In this document: in pieces, positions 1-7,974 of the stretch | Layout: each line of letters begins with the position of its first letter | Position numbering within the stretch: the stretch's first letter is position 1 | Assembly: GCF_001270495.1 (NCBI RefSeq) | Contig: NZ_LGUR01000201.1 | Location: 67,434-131,433, forward strand | Direction: 5' to 3' | Source of the DNA: Streptomyces viridochromogenes | GTDB lineage: Bacteria; Actinomycetota; Actinomycetes; Streptomycetales; Streptomycetaceae | DNA: 64,000 nucleotides | Notes under the pieces: generated by a model | What the model was told of the DNA's origin: nothing | What the model saw: only the letters and a program-made list of their open reading frames with translations | Database searches by the model: none | Position numbers and translations under genes: made by a program

Positions 1-808
1 GCTTGGTCACGATCATCGAGGAATTGACAGGGATCAGGGTCCGGCTGCCCAGCAGCTGTCCCGAATAGCCTTCGGTGCAGATGAACGTCTTGGCCGCGGT
101 GACGCGTCCGTTGGCCAGGCCGAGGGTCTTGCCCTCGGCACTGTCCACTCGGCTGCCCTCGTAGATCTGGACCCCCATGGATGTCAGGGTGTCGGCGAGG
201 CCGTAGACGAGTTTCGCGGGGTGGAGCCGCGCGCAGTGCTTGTAGAAGAGCCCGCCGTGGACGGTGGAGATGTTGATACGGCTGCGGAACTCGTCCCGGT
301 CGAGCATGTGGACTTCGTCGTCGGTCAGCCCGTACTTCAGGTCGGCATCACGCCTGGCGACAAGCCGGCCCAGCCCCGCCCGAGTGTGGGCGGCGACGAG
401 CGCGCCACTCTTGTGCTGATCGGCATCGATGCCCTCGGCCTGGAGGATGTCCAGGACGGCGTCGACACCGGCGACGAATTCCTGCTGCAGCGCCCGGCTG
501 GCTTCCAACCCGCCTCCGGCGCGGGCGAAGGTGGCACGGTTTCCCGGGGGCATTGCCGAGAGCCAGCCACCGTTGCGTCCTGATGCGCCGTAGCCCACCT
601 GCTCGGCCTCGAAGACCGCGACCGAGAGAGACGGTTCGAGCTTCTTGGCGAAGTACGCCGCCCACAGGCCGGTGTATCCGCCGCCGACAATGGCCACGTC
701 GACGGTGACCTGGCCGGTGAAACGGGGGAACGAGGGCTTCTTGTCGGCGAGTTGGGCCACCCAGAAGCCGAGCTCTCCGTTTCGGGGTGGTGCCGCCAGG
801 GCGTTCAT
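1..808 (-). CDS. FAD-dependent oxidoreductase (DAO family), C-terminus outside window
   Basis: The reading frame starts with ATG at 808, preceded by an AAGGA ribosome site, and stays open to the window edge, so the C-terminal third is missing. Near residue 30 the protein shows a dinucleotide-binding GGGYTGLWAAY motif, followed by GASGRNGGWLSAMPPGNR, a typical flavin-contacting loop of glycine/D-amino-acid and gamma-glutamylputrescine (PuuB-like) oxidases. It should oxidise a C-N bond using FAD in the cytoplasm. It lies downstream of the RidA/DSD1/SDR relics and the HAD gene on the same strand, mirroring the HAD-FAD oxidoreductase order at 18610-20609, of which it is a diverged paralogue. The substrate is not known from sequence. 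Confidence 0.85.
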   Translation of the reverse strand, partial: MNALAAPPRNGELGFWVAQLADKKPSFPRFTGQVTVDVAIVGGGYTGLWAAYFAKKLEPSLSVAVFEAEQVGYGASGRNGGWLSAMPPGNRATFARAGGGLEASRALQQEFVAGVDAVLDILQAEGIDADQHKSGALVAAHTRAGLGRLVARRDADLKYGLTDDEVHMLDRDEFRSRINISTVHGGLFYKHCARLHPAKLVYGLADTLTSMGVQIYEGSRVDSAEGKTLGLANGRVTAAKTFICTEGYSGQLLGSRTLIPVNSSMIVTK

Positions 809-850
809 GTGCGTCCTTCTTCTGTGTCTGGGAACCGCGTGGGCCGGTAC

Positions 851-1030
851 TGGAAGGCGGTGTAGCGGCCGTCGGCGGAGGAGGGTTGTCCCGGTGATGG
901 ACGGGGACTCCGACGATGCGAGGAAGAGGACGATGCGGCGAAGCCCTGCATACGGTCGATGTTGTCCTGCGTCACGTCGGCCGGCACGATCGGCGCCGGG
1001 GTGTCATTCGCTCGACGAGGGTGTCGGGTG
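851..1030 (-). pseudogene. Relic: start of a DSD1-type gene fused to end of an SDR gene
   Basis: Read on the minus strand, roughly 1030-946 matches the first 40 codons of the intact DSD1-type gene at 6794 (APIV..DV.Q.NIDR.QGFA). At about 945 it passes directly into the last 30 codons of the SDR gene ending at 8709 (ASSES...DGRYTAF). The frame is broken several times. About 1.8 kb that separates these parts in the intact locus is missing, so this is a deletion scar in a duplicate of the 6.2-8.7 kb module. It cannot make either enzyme. Confidence 0.75.
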
Positions 1031-1077
1031 CCTGTTGGATCCGGTTTCCAGATGCATTCCTCAGGTTTGGTTCGCCG

Positions 1078-1356
1078 CTACACCGCGGTGCAGCTCATCT
1101 GGGTCTCGACAGGATTGCGGAGGTGGAGCTCGGCGACGCCGATCGCGGTGCGAGCGTGCCCTCCGTCTCGCCCAGCACCTCGATGAGCAGTTCACTGGCC
1201 GCGTTGGCGACGTTCGACTGCTCGCCGAAGTCCGGCGTGCCGGCCACCAGGACCAGCATCTGTACGATCCGGACCGGTCCAGATCACGTCCCGGCCGACA
1301 ACGCCCTCACTCAACGGCTCACTGTCCCGGAAGGCAGTCGGCCCTAGATATCGATG
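1078..1356 (-). pseudogene. Relic of a RidA-family gene
   Basis: The minus strand carries a decayed copy of the ridA gene at 6186. It keeps the stretch corresponding to ISGQLPYQDGWLLGQGTVGRD, then jumps over about 25 codons to DLDRVRIVQML. It continues to the same end (HARTAIGV..LP...VE, then CTAV and a stop at 1078-1080). An in-frame TAG/TGA, a lost base and the internal deletion make it non-functional. It stands directly upstream of the DSD1/SDR relic in the same order as the intact genes. Confidence 0.75.
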
Positions 1357-1440
1357 ACTGAGCCCGCAACCCGGTGCTGCACGAAGTACGTGTTGCGGGC
1401 GATGACGGGTGGCTCCAGTCCTCAGTTTTCCGCTCAGGTG

Positions 1441-2121
1441 TCAGGGACGCGGGAGGCCGAAGAGAACGGGGAGGTCGGCGATGTCGGTGATCCGCTCGTA
1501 GCCGAGCCAGTGCTCGTCGTGCTCCCAGCCGCGGTCCATGTACACCTTGTTCTCGATGCCCATGATGGCCGCGGAGCGCAGGTCGTACATCGGGCTCGCG
1601 GAGACGTGCACGAGCTCGTCGGGTGTCACGCCGAGCTTGTCGAGCATGTAGTCGAACGCGCCGAGTCGCGGCTTGTAGACGCCCATCTCCTCGGCGCTGA
1701 TGACGACTTCGAACGGGGCCTTGAGGTTCTCCGCGAGGCGCACGGCGTGCGCGGTGTCGCTGTTCGTGATGATGACCAGCGGGACTTCCTCGGCCAGGCG
1801 GTTCAGCGCCTCGGTGACACCCGGGTACGGGCCCCAGGTGGGGATGCGGTCGTACACCGCACGCGCTTCGTCCTCGCGGTACTCGAGACCGACCTTGTGC
1901 AGAGCGCGTTCCATGGAACGCGCGACGACCTGGTGGAACGGCTGGTAGGCGCCCGTGCACTCGTCGATCCGGTACGCCTTGCAGATCCGCAGGAAGTCAT
2001 CGGCGAGCTCGGCCGGCAGCCGGTCGCCCAGGACCTCGCGCATCGTGTCGTTGATGCTGAACTTGATCAGTGTGCCGTTCATGTCGAACGTCGCGAACTT
2101 GGGCTTGATGTCGAATCCCAC
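1441..2121 (-). CDS. HAD-family hydrolase, haloacid dehalogenase type II-like
   Basis: This 226-residue protein starts at GTG 2121, five bases after a perfect AGGAGG (2127-2132). It has the HAD nucleophile motif FDMNGTLI near residue 13, motif II IITNSDT near residue 120 and the motif III lysine in MGVYKPRLGAF, with the late SASPMYDLRSAAIMG loop of the L-2-haloacid dehalogenase (type II) branch. Such enzymes hydrolyse C-halogen, phosphoester or related bonds; the substrate cannot be read from sequence. It is a paralogue of the HAD gene at 18610. Two GntR-type operator palindromes lie 44-82 bases upstream of the start, so it is probably controlled by the divergent GntR regulator at 2828. Confidence 0.85.
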   Translation of the reverse strand: MGFDIKPKFATFDMNGTLIKFSINDTMREVLGDRLPAELADDFLRICKAYRIDECTGAYQPFHQVVARSMERALHKVGLEYREDEARAVYDRIPTWGPYPGVTEALNRLAEEVPLVIITNSDTAHAVRLAENLKAPFEVVISAEEMGVYKPRLGAFDYMLDKLGVTPDELVHVSASPMYDLRSAAIMGIENKVYMDRGWEHDEHWLGYERITDIADLPVLFGLPRP

Positions 2122-2164
2122 TGGGTCCTCCTAGTACTTCAGCGGAGCAGCCTGACACTAGCTC

Positions 2165-2203
2165 TGGTCGATTGTCGACCATCTATTAGTCGATTGTCGA
2201 CCA
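2165..2203. promoter_or_regulatory. Tandem operator palindromes upstream of the HAD gene
   Basis: TGGTCGATTGTCGACCA at 2165-2181 is a perfect 7-3-7 inverted repeat. TAGTCGATTGTCGACCA at 2187-2203 is a near-perfect second copy. Their centres are 22 bases apart, about two helical turns. Close copies occur at the gntR promoter (2778) and the ridA promoter (6018), so the proposed binder is the GntR/FCD protein encoded at 2828. Confidence 0.7.
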
Positions 2204-2239
2204 GGTGGTTTCGAATGTCAACGACGACCTCATGGCCAG

Positions 2240-2333
2240 TCAGCGCTCCCTCGAACCGCTGTCCCGCCCCTGTTCCTCGGTGCCCCTCTCCGCCATGGCC
2301 ATGAGACTCCTTTTTCTTGTCTGGTAACCAGAC
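2240..2333 (-). pseudogene. Orphan 5' end: palindrome, ribosome site, start codon and 20 codons
   Basis: On the minus strand a perfect palindrome GTCTGGTAACCAGAC (2319-2333) is followed by AAAAAGGAG (from 2315), ATG at 2302 and a 20-codon frame ending at 2240. This looks like the regulatory region and first codons of a gene whose body was lost. The palindrome has the TGGT..ACCA form seen with FadR-like GntR regulators. It could instead be a genuine very short leader ORF. Confidence 0.35.
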
Positions 2334-2775
2334 GTCGGCGTCAGTTGGTGACTCGGCGGTGGCTGAGCAGGGCCGCGGTGATGCCGTCCGTAGGTCAGGA
2401 GGTGTGCGGCTGCCTTGCCCTGCGCTCGTGGCTGCGGCGCCAGGGCCGGAGGCCGGCGAGCCACGACACTGTCCTCTCGGCGTCCGGAAGCACGAAGGTG
2501 CTGCGTCGCACATCCTGTGCACCGCCGAGCTACGGACCGCCGCGCTCCCTCGGTCGGCTGCAGGCGTCCTGGCGGCTGCCCCAGGTCGCCCTGCCGCAGA
2601 TCCGCAAGCACCCGCGTTGCCGGAACCGGCACCGGTCTGACAACCGAACGGCACCATCGAGGCACCGACGTGTCACCGCGACCCGTGAGCTGGGAGGGGC
2701 ACGGCACGGCTGTGATTCAGGAAGCTCCGTGCCCGAGGACCAACTTGAGCGTGGATGTCAAAAACCAAGCGGAGG
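2334..2775. other. Intergenic, no gene recognised
   Basis: Several long frames cross this stretch on both strands, but none has a ribosome site, recognisable domain or sensible residue composition. The stretch separates the HAD gene and orphan 5' end (minus) from gntR (plus). Confidence 0.5.
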
Positions 2776-2814
2776 TATAGTCGACAAACGACCAAATGGT
2801 CGACAGGCGCCGAC
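2776..2814 (+). promoter_or_regulatory. gntR -10 box overlapped by operator
   Basis: A TATAGT -10 box (2776-2781) overlaps TAGTCGACAAACGACCA (2778-2794), which matches the HAD operator with two changes. A second, weaker copy begins at 2798 (TGGTCGACAGGCGCCGA). The -35 region is not clear. The overlap suggests autorepression. Confidence 0.55.
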
Positions 2815-2827
2815 GGAGGGCAACGGG

Positions 2828-3514
2828 GTGGACCACAAGTTCGAGTGGCAGGAGCAGCGGATGACGACGCCGGACGGCGTCTACCGCACACTGCGTGCCG
2901 CCATCCTCGATGGGACCGTACCTCCCGGTGGCCAACTGCGCGAGGCGCACATCGCCACGGATCTCGGGATCAGCCGGTCCCCGCTGCGCGAGGCGCTGAC
3001 CAAGCTGGAGGAGGAAGGGCTCGTTGTAAAGATCCCCTACCGCGGGGCGTTCGTCGTAGAGGTGAGCGCTCGCGAGGTCGCCGAGATCGACTCGGTCCGG
3101 CTACGTGTCGAGCCCTACGCCGCCGAACTCTCGGCCGAAGCGCTGCGCGGTCCTGAGCGGCCTCAGCTGCTGCAAACCGTCGAGGATCTCCGCCGGGCAA
3201 TGGAGAAGGATGACATCCCGGCCAGTATCGACGCACACCTTCGCTTCCACAGGCTCTTCTACGATCTCTCGGGGCACGGCATCCTGCAGAGTCTCTGGAA
3301 CGGCTGGGAGACCAAGCTGCGCCTCTACCTCAGTGTCGATCACCGCACTTACAGCGACAACCCGCATCAATTGGTCGTCGAGCACGAGAGGTTGGCCACC
3401 GTTGCCCTGGAAGGCGACACCGACGCGTTCCGTCAGGAACTGGCCGCCCATTTCCCCATGGGACTGCGAGCCCAGCCGGGAGACCAAGGGGGACACGCGC
3501 ACCGGCATGCATGA
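2828..3514 (+). CDS. GntR-family regulator, FadR/FCD subfamily
   Basis: The 228-residue protein has an N-terminal winged helix (VYRTLRAAILDGTVPPGGQL, then LGISRSPLREALTKLEEEGLV and the wing IPYRGAFV). It is followed by an all-helical FCD ligand domain in which D..LRFHRLFYDLSGH and VVEHERL supply likely metal-binding Asp/His residues. FCD proteins bind small carboxylates or sugar acids and usually repress nearby catabolic genes. The start is taken at GTG 2828, which follows GGAGGG; ATG 2861, which follows AGGAG, is an alternative that removes 11 residues. It is probably the regulator for the TGGTCGACAA-type sites at the HAD gene, itself and ridA. Confidence 0.88.
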   Translation: MDHKFEWQEQRMTTPDGVYRTLRAAILDGTVPPGGQLREAHIATDLGISRSPLREALTKLEEEGLVVKIPYRGAFVVEVSAREVAEIDSVRLRVEPYAAELSAEALRGPERPQLLQTVEDLRRAMEKDDIPASIDAHLRFHRLFYDLSGHGILQSLWNGWETKLRLYLSVDHRTYSDNPHQLVVEHERLATVALEGDTDAFRQELAAHFPMGLRAQPGDQGGHAHRHA

Positions 3515-4031
3515 GGCCATGCAGTCTGCTTGAAGTGTCCAAAGGCAACCTCATTCAGCGGGGTGGACGCGAAACAGTACGGCTCGGTGCGCTGGTGCCG
3601 TCCAGCCAGGTCACCGTCATCACCGGTTCCGCCACCCGCTCGGACGTCACCTGCCTGCGGGTCACCACGGCGATACCTGGCGCGGCCCTTGCCCGGGCGA
3701 GGTAGGGGCGTATTCCAGGACCGAGCGCACCGGCAGCACCACGGCGATCTTGACCTGCCACAGCAGGTCGACGCCCGTCGCCGTGGCTGCGAGTCACGGT
3801 GGAGATCCGGAACAGCTCCGGTCCGCCGGCAGCGGCATGCGCGCCGGCAGGGCTGTCGGCAGACGGCTGGCGAGCTTCTGCTCGCTGACGAACCGCGCCG
3901 AGCGCGGCATGGACCACTGCACGGGTGGTCGGCACGGCTCCTGAAGCCGCGGGCGACGCGTCGGTGAGGCTCGATGAAGCCGCTGGAGTCTTAATGGCCG
4001 TGTCAAAGGAGTGTGTCTGTCGCCGGTGCTG
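3515..4031. other. Intergenic or decayed region, no gene recognised
   Basis: Frames of up to 145 codons exist, but none shows a domain, a ribosome site or consistent third-position bias. The stretch separates gntR from the small minus-strand gene at 4032 and may be degraded coding sequence. Confidence 0.4.
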
Positions 4032-4310
4032 TCAGGCGTCGGTGTCGGCGGCCTCTTCGAGCAGTGCCAGGGCGTGGTTGTGGAACCGGCGTTCGGCATC
4101 GCGGCATGGGGCGTTGAAGAATGCTCGCTGAGCTTCGGCAAGATCGCAGTTCAAGAGCTCCATGGTCACGACTGTGGCTTCCACGCCGTGGCAGCCGTTG
4201 TCTTTGAGGAACTGCTGGAGTGCGTCCGTGTCGCCGGTCGACTCCCAGACGGGCCGGGCGGTTTCCTGCATGGCTGCGATGCGCGCTGATCGTTCTGCGT
4301 CGAAGCTCAC
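4032..4310 (-). CDS. Small conserved-looking hypothetical protein
   Basis: The frame supports a 92-residue soluble, mostly helical, acidic protein starting at GTG 4310, with GAGAGG upstream. The sequence is well composed (FLKDNGCHGVEATVVTMELL, then LAEAQRAFFNAPCR and a basic-acidic helical tail). No signal peptide or membrane segment is present and no family is recognised. A longer in-frame extension to 4424 has poor composition. It converges on the gntR-side intergenic region. Confidence 0.5.
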   Translation of the reverse strand: MSFDAERSARIAAMQETARPVWESTGDTDALQQFLKDNGCHGVEATVVTMELLNCDLAEAQRAFFNAPCRDAERRFHNHALALLEEAADTDA

Positions 4311-4608
4311 TGGACCCGCCTCTCTGGGATGGGTCCGCAGACTATCGCCGGTGGTGGGACGCGTTGGTCCATTAAGTGGCGCGAGGCAATGGTGGGCGCA
4401 GGGTGAAGGGCCTTGGAGTCGCACCCCGGCAGCGCCGTCCGCACCGTGCCGACGTTCAACGGGCGACGCCGCCTGGAGCGCGGGTCGCGAGGCGCGGGGA
4501 CACTGACCGGGCCGCCGTACCTCTGAACAGCGAACGCTGACTGATAGTCAGGTCAAGCTGCTTCACTGCATCACCCACTGACCATACGATCGCGATCGAG
4601 TCTCAGTC

Positions 4609-4637
4609 TTGACAAAGTCTAAACTAGACCATACTTT
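4609..4637 (+). promoter_or_regulatory. Candidate promoter with internal palindrome upstream of DUF2180 gene
   Basis: TTGACA at 4609-4614 and TACTTT at 4632-4637 are 17 bases apart. Between them lies the perfect inverted repeat GTCTAAACTAGAC (4617-4629). A repressor bound there would block RNA polymerase. The transcript would lead into the gene at 4730 after about 90 bases. Confidence 0.5.
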
Positions 4638-4729
4638 TCAAGCTCCTTGAGTGGGCGTGCGTGGCCTGGGTGGGTTTGTTCACGTTGGTTGGCCGCCACA
4701 CCTGGCCCCTGCTGAAATCGGAGTTGGAC

Positions 4730-4939
4730 ATGAGGTGCTACGACTGCCTCCAGGAGGCCCGCAGCGACACCACCGGCATCGGAGTGTGCTCGCGTTGCGG
4801 CTTGGCCACCTGCGAGAATCACGCCCGCGTACGTCAGGTACAGATCACCCGCCAGGTCGGCATGGGTGCTGCGTACGGCCGCATCCCTGCACGCAGGGTC
4901 GTATGCCACACCTGCGACATGGCCGAGACGGCCCACTGA
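4730..4939 (+). CDS. DUF2180 family zinc-ribbon-like protein
   Basis: This 69-residue protein begins MRCYDCLQEAR with CxxC, followed by GVCSRCGLATCENHARV and a C-terminal CHTCDMAE. The four cysteine pairs with a histidine form the zinc-binding pattern of the actinobacterial DUF2180 family. Its function is unknown; a small zinc-ribbon binding role is likely. A longer frame begins upstream, but the ATG at 4730 fits the family N-terminus and has GGAG before it. It is monocistronic and preceded by a candidate palindrome-containing promoter at 4609. Confidence 0.75.
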   Translation: MRCYDCLQEARSDTTGIGVCSRCGLATCENHARVRQVQITRQVGMGAAYGRIPARRVVCHTCDMAETAH

Positions 4940-5239
4940 CCCACATGGTGCGCTTATCGCACCGCATCATCGGTCGTCGAATGCGCGCTGTCCGTCCGTG
5001 CGCCCGTTCTTGGCCTGCCCGGACGCCGTCCCGGATCACTGGCGCGGCGTCCGGGCCTCAGTCGTGGCCATGGTCATTGCGTCACGCTGGAGGCGCAACC
5101 GCGGACGACAAGAGGTCGCAGGAGCAGAACGAGGACGGATCAATCGCCGGGTGGCCAGGACGTCAACTGCAGCGAGGGCCGGGCGCGCCCCTTGGATCGG
5201 AGGGCTTCCAGGGCTGCGTGATCGACGAGGCCGCGACCA

Positions 5240-5790
5240 CCCGATAAGGATCTGTGCCCGGACTGCCGGGCGGACACCCCCTGACCGCCGGGCGGTCCGA
5301 GCTGTCGCATGCTGCAACTCGGACCGCCGAATGCCGGCGCCTGTGCTGTCGTGATCGGTCCGACCGCGGGACCTTGAGAGGCAGGGGCGTCAGTCGGAGT
5401 GCGTCGGCGGCGGACGCGTCGGCAGTTGCACCCAAGAGCCTCCACGATGTCCCCACCGACGGTCATTCCGGCGTGTCTGGGGGCAGGGGCGGTCGTGGAG
5501 TCCACGCTGACCAGGCACAAGTCCGCCTGCTCTGGCGGGTGACTTCGGCGATCAGGCCTTCCGGCAGCGCGGTGAAGAGACCGGCGTTCCTCCCGGCCTG
5601 CCAGCGCTCGTAGGCGGTCGGCCAGTCCCGAACTCGCCTGCCATCTCACGCCGCTGCGTGCTTGCCCTGAACCGCCGCATCGCGCCGTCGAGCTGATTCG
5701 GCAGTCGCTCAGGGTAGGGCCGTACTCGCCCGTCGGCCAGAACGGTGCGGTCAACCTCCGCTGTTCGTCGGAGAGTTGCATCAGCGTCAC
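5240..5790 (-). mobile_element. IS5-family transposase relic
   Basis: The minus strand begins with a typical transposase N-terminus (QLSDEQRRLTAPFWPTGEYG). After frameshifts it continues as WPTAYERWQAGRNAGLFTAL and then LVSVDSTTAPAPRHAGM, which carries the first catalytic Asp of the DDE triad in IS5/IS1647-like elements. At least three frame breaks and loss of the C-terminal half make it inactive. No terminal repeats could be located. Nothing is recognised in the 300 bases between DUF2180 and this relic. Confidence 0.65.
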
Positions 5791-5991
5791 GGTCGTCTTC
5801 CTGTCGGATCTGCCTGCCTGCCTGCCCGATCCGGATCGGCTCGACCATCCGTGTCAACCGCTCGACATGATCGTCCACGCCGAACCTGATGAGATCGGTG
5901 GGCCGGGTCGCGACGTCGACCGCCGCTTACGGCGGCGCCGGGCGGAGCTGCACGTGGCGTTCCGAGGTCGCACTCGGGGCTGAAGTCCGTA

Positions 5992-6077
5992 TTGACAGTG
6001 CCCGACGGGCACCCATATGGTCGACAAACGACAATACGGTGGCAGTTTTAAGTCACCATATGGTGCTTTGTCGCCAC
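5992..6077 (+). promoter_or_regulatory. ridA promoter with several palindromes
   Basis: TTGACA (5992-5997) and TATGGT (6016-6021) are spaced by 18 bases. The spacer holds GTGCCCGACGGGCAC (5998-6012), a perfect inverted repeat. The -10 box overlaps TGGTCGACAAACGACAA (6018-6034), a close copy of the gntR and HAD operators. Downstream are CACCATATGGTG (6054-6065), a perfect 12-base palindrome, and a weak operator-like TGGTGCTTTGTCGCCA. This points to GntR repression plus possibly a second regulator. Confidence 0.6.
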
Positions 6078-6185
6078 TGTTACTCGAGAGGAGGGCCGAG
6101 TACAGATGATCAAGATTCATATGATGCAGGTTCTTATGGGGAACTGTGCGGGTTTGTGCCCTGCTCTGTTCGCGGAGGGGGCTCG

Positions 6186-6671
6186 ATGAGCCAGTCCGTG
6201 ACTTCGGCAGCGAACACCGACTCGGCTTCCGATCGGCTTCAGGCGTTGGGTCTGGCCCTTCCCGAGCTCCGTGACAACCCGTACTACGTGCACCACCGGA
6301 GTGTGGATTCCAGCATCTATATCTCGGGCCAACTGCCTTACCAGGACGGCTGGCTGCTGGGGCAGGGCACTGTCGGCAGGGACGTCGAGCTGGAGACGGC
6401 CAAGGAGCTCGCGCGCCATGCCGCGCTCAACTGCCTCGCCGCCGCTGTGCAGGCGGTGGGCGATCTGGACCGGGTCCGGATCGTGCAGATGCTGGTCTTC
6501 GTGGCCAGTACGCCGGACTTCGGTGAGCAGTCGAACGTCGCCAGCGCGGCCAGTGACCTGCTCATCGAGGTGCTGGGCGAGAACGGGCGACACGCCCGCA
6601 CCGCGATCGGTGTCGCCGGGCTGCCGCTCAACAGTCCGGTCGAGATCCAGATGGTCTGCACCGCTGTGTAG
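6186..6671 (+). CDS. RidA/YjgF-family enamine/imine deaminase
   Basis: The 161-residue protein starts at ATG 6186 just after GGAGGGGG. It belongs to the longer Rid branch with the signature GDLDRV..VQMLVFVASTPDF and the C-terminal GRHARTAIGVAGLPLNSPVE. The Arg in HART and the late Glu match the residues that bind imine/enamine carboxylates in RidA. Such proteins hydrolyse reactive 2-aminoacrylate-type intermediates released by PLP dehydratases. It is the first gene of the series with the DSD1-type enzyme 122 bases downstream, which makes a product-clearing role very plausible. A decayed copy lies at 1078-1356. Confidence 0.88.
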   Translation: MSQSVTSAANTDSASDRLQALGLALPELRDNPYYVHHRSVDSSIYISGQLPYQDGWLLGQGTVGRDVELETAKELARHAALNCLAAAVQAVGDLDRVRIVQMLVFVASTPDFGEQSNVASAASDLLIEVLGENGRHARTAIGVAGLPLNSPVEIQMVCTAV

Positions 6672-6793
6672 GGCGGGCCCGACGGCGGTGTACGCAAGTG
6701 CGCGCGACATCGCGGGCCGCGCACGTTCGGCATCCAGGGGAGTCAGCACCCGTGCCCCTCGGTCATTCCAGGCAGAACCACAAGGAGGGCAGC

Positions 6794-7903
6794 GTGAACC
6801 GGCTGCAACGAGCACTCGACGCTCTGGTCGAGCGGATCGACACCCCCGCGCCGATCGTGCTGGTCGACGTCATGCAGGGCAACATCGACCGCATACAAGG
6901 CTTCGCCGACCAGCGCGACCTCAAGGTCAGGCCGCACGTCAAGACGCACAAGTGCGTGGAGATCGGGCGACGCCAGATCGAGGCCGGCGCGGTCGGGATC
7001 ACCGCGGGAAACGTCGGTGAGGCCGAGGTCTTCGCCGCGGCCGGATTCGACGACATCTTTCTCGCCTACCCGATCTGGGCCGCGGGAACGAAGCGAGCCC
7101 GGATCCGCCGGCTCGCCGAGTCCGTCCGGCTGCGGGTCGGCGTCGACAACGTCGCGGCGATCGAGGCCCTCGCCGACGCGATGGGAGACGAACCGGACCG
7201 GCTGCAGGTCGTGATCGAGGTCGACTGTGGCGCCCGTCGGTCCGGGGCGCCGCCCGAGGCTGCGGGCGATCTCGCGCTCGCCGCCCGCAAGCGCGGTCTG
7301 GTGCCGGTGGGCGTCTTCACCTATCCAGGTCACGGCAGCACCGGTCGGGATGCTCGCAGGCGCGCGGCGCAGGACCAGGAAGCCGCGCTCATCACCGCGG
7401 TACGCAGCCTCGCCGACGTCGGGGTCACCGCAGAGGTGGTCAGCGCCGGCTCCACGCCCACCGTCGAGTACTCCACCAGCAGCAGCGTGATCACCGAGAT
7501 CCGTCCCGGCGAGTACGTCTTCGGCGATCTGAACAACGCCCGGCTGGGCTCCTGTACGGACGACCAGATCGCGTTGTTCGTCGTCGGCACCGTGGTCAGC
7601 GACTGGGTCCCCGACCAGGTCATCCTTGATGTGGGCACCAAAGCCCTCAGCCGCGAAGGCAGTCCCGAGATCGGCTACGGCGGCATCGCCGGCACGAAGG
7701 CGGTCCTGGCGAAGCTCAACGAGTACCACGGGTTCCTTCCGCTGCCGGACGGCGAGTTCCGCCCCAGCGTCGGCACCGTCGTACCGGTGGTGCCCAACCA
7801 CGTATGCCCCGTCGTCCTCGGTTTCGAGGAACTGATCGTCACCGACAGCACGGGCACGTCGCTGCAGCGCTGGCCGGTCGACGCCCGCGGATTCCTCAAC
7901 TGA
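6794..7903 (+). CDS. DSD1-type PLP/zinc D-amino acid dehydratase (D-serine / D-3-hydroxyaspartate type)
   Basis: The 369-residue protein starts at GTG 6794 after AGGAGGG. It has the alanine-racemase-like barrel with the PLP lysine in RPHVKTHK (about residue 50) and a C-terminal metal site PNHVCP (His336, Cys338). The His-X-Cys pair is typical of zinc-dependent eukaryotic-type D-serine dehydratases and D-threo-3-hydroxyaspartate dehydratase, whereas D-threonine aldolases use His-X-Asp. The expected reaction is loss of water and ammonia from a D-3-hydroxy amino acid to give a 2-oxo acid through an enamine, which fits the neighbouring RidA. The exact substrate is inferred only. Confidence 0.85.
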   Translation: MNRLQRALDALVERIDTPAPIVLVDVMQGNIDRIQGFADQRDLKVRPHVKTHKCVEIGRRQIEAGAVGITAGNVGEAEVFAAAGFDDIFLAYPIWAAGTKRARIRRLAESVRLRVGVDNVAAIEALADAMGDEPDRLQVVIEVDCGARRSGAPPEAAGDLALAARKRGLVPVGVFTYPGHGSTGRDARRRAAQDQEAALITAVRSLADVGVTAEVVSAGSTPTVEYSTSSSVITEIRPGEYVFGDLNNARLGSCTDDQIALFVVGTVVSDWVPDQVILDVGTKALSREGSPEIGYGGIAGTKAVLAKLNEYHGFLPLPDGEFRPSVGTVVPVVPNHVCPVVLGFEELIVTDSTGTSLQRWPVDARGFLN

Positions 7904-7974
7904 CCGGCACGGGACGAGATTTTCGTGGCCGAGCCCGCAACCCGACCTACCTCCCCCGTAAAGGAGCGCCTTAC

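Noticed and set aside
6794..7903. D-threonine aldolase
   Set aside because: The metal site is His-X-Cys (PNHVCP) rather than His-X-Asp, pointing to the dehydratase branch.
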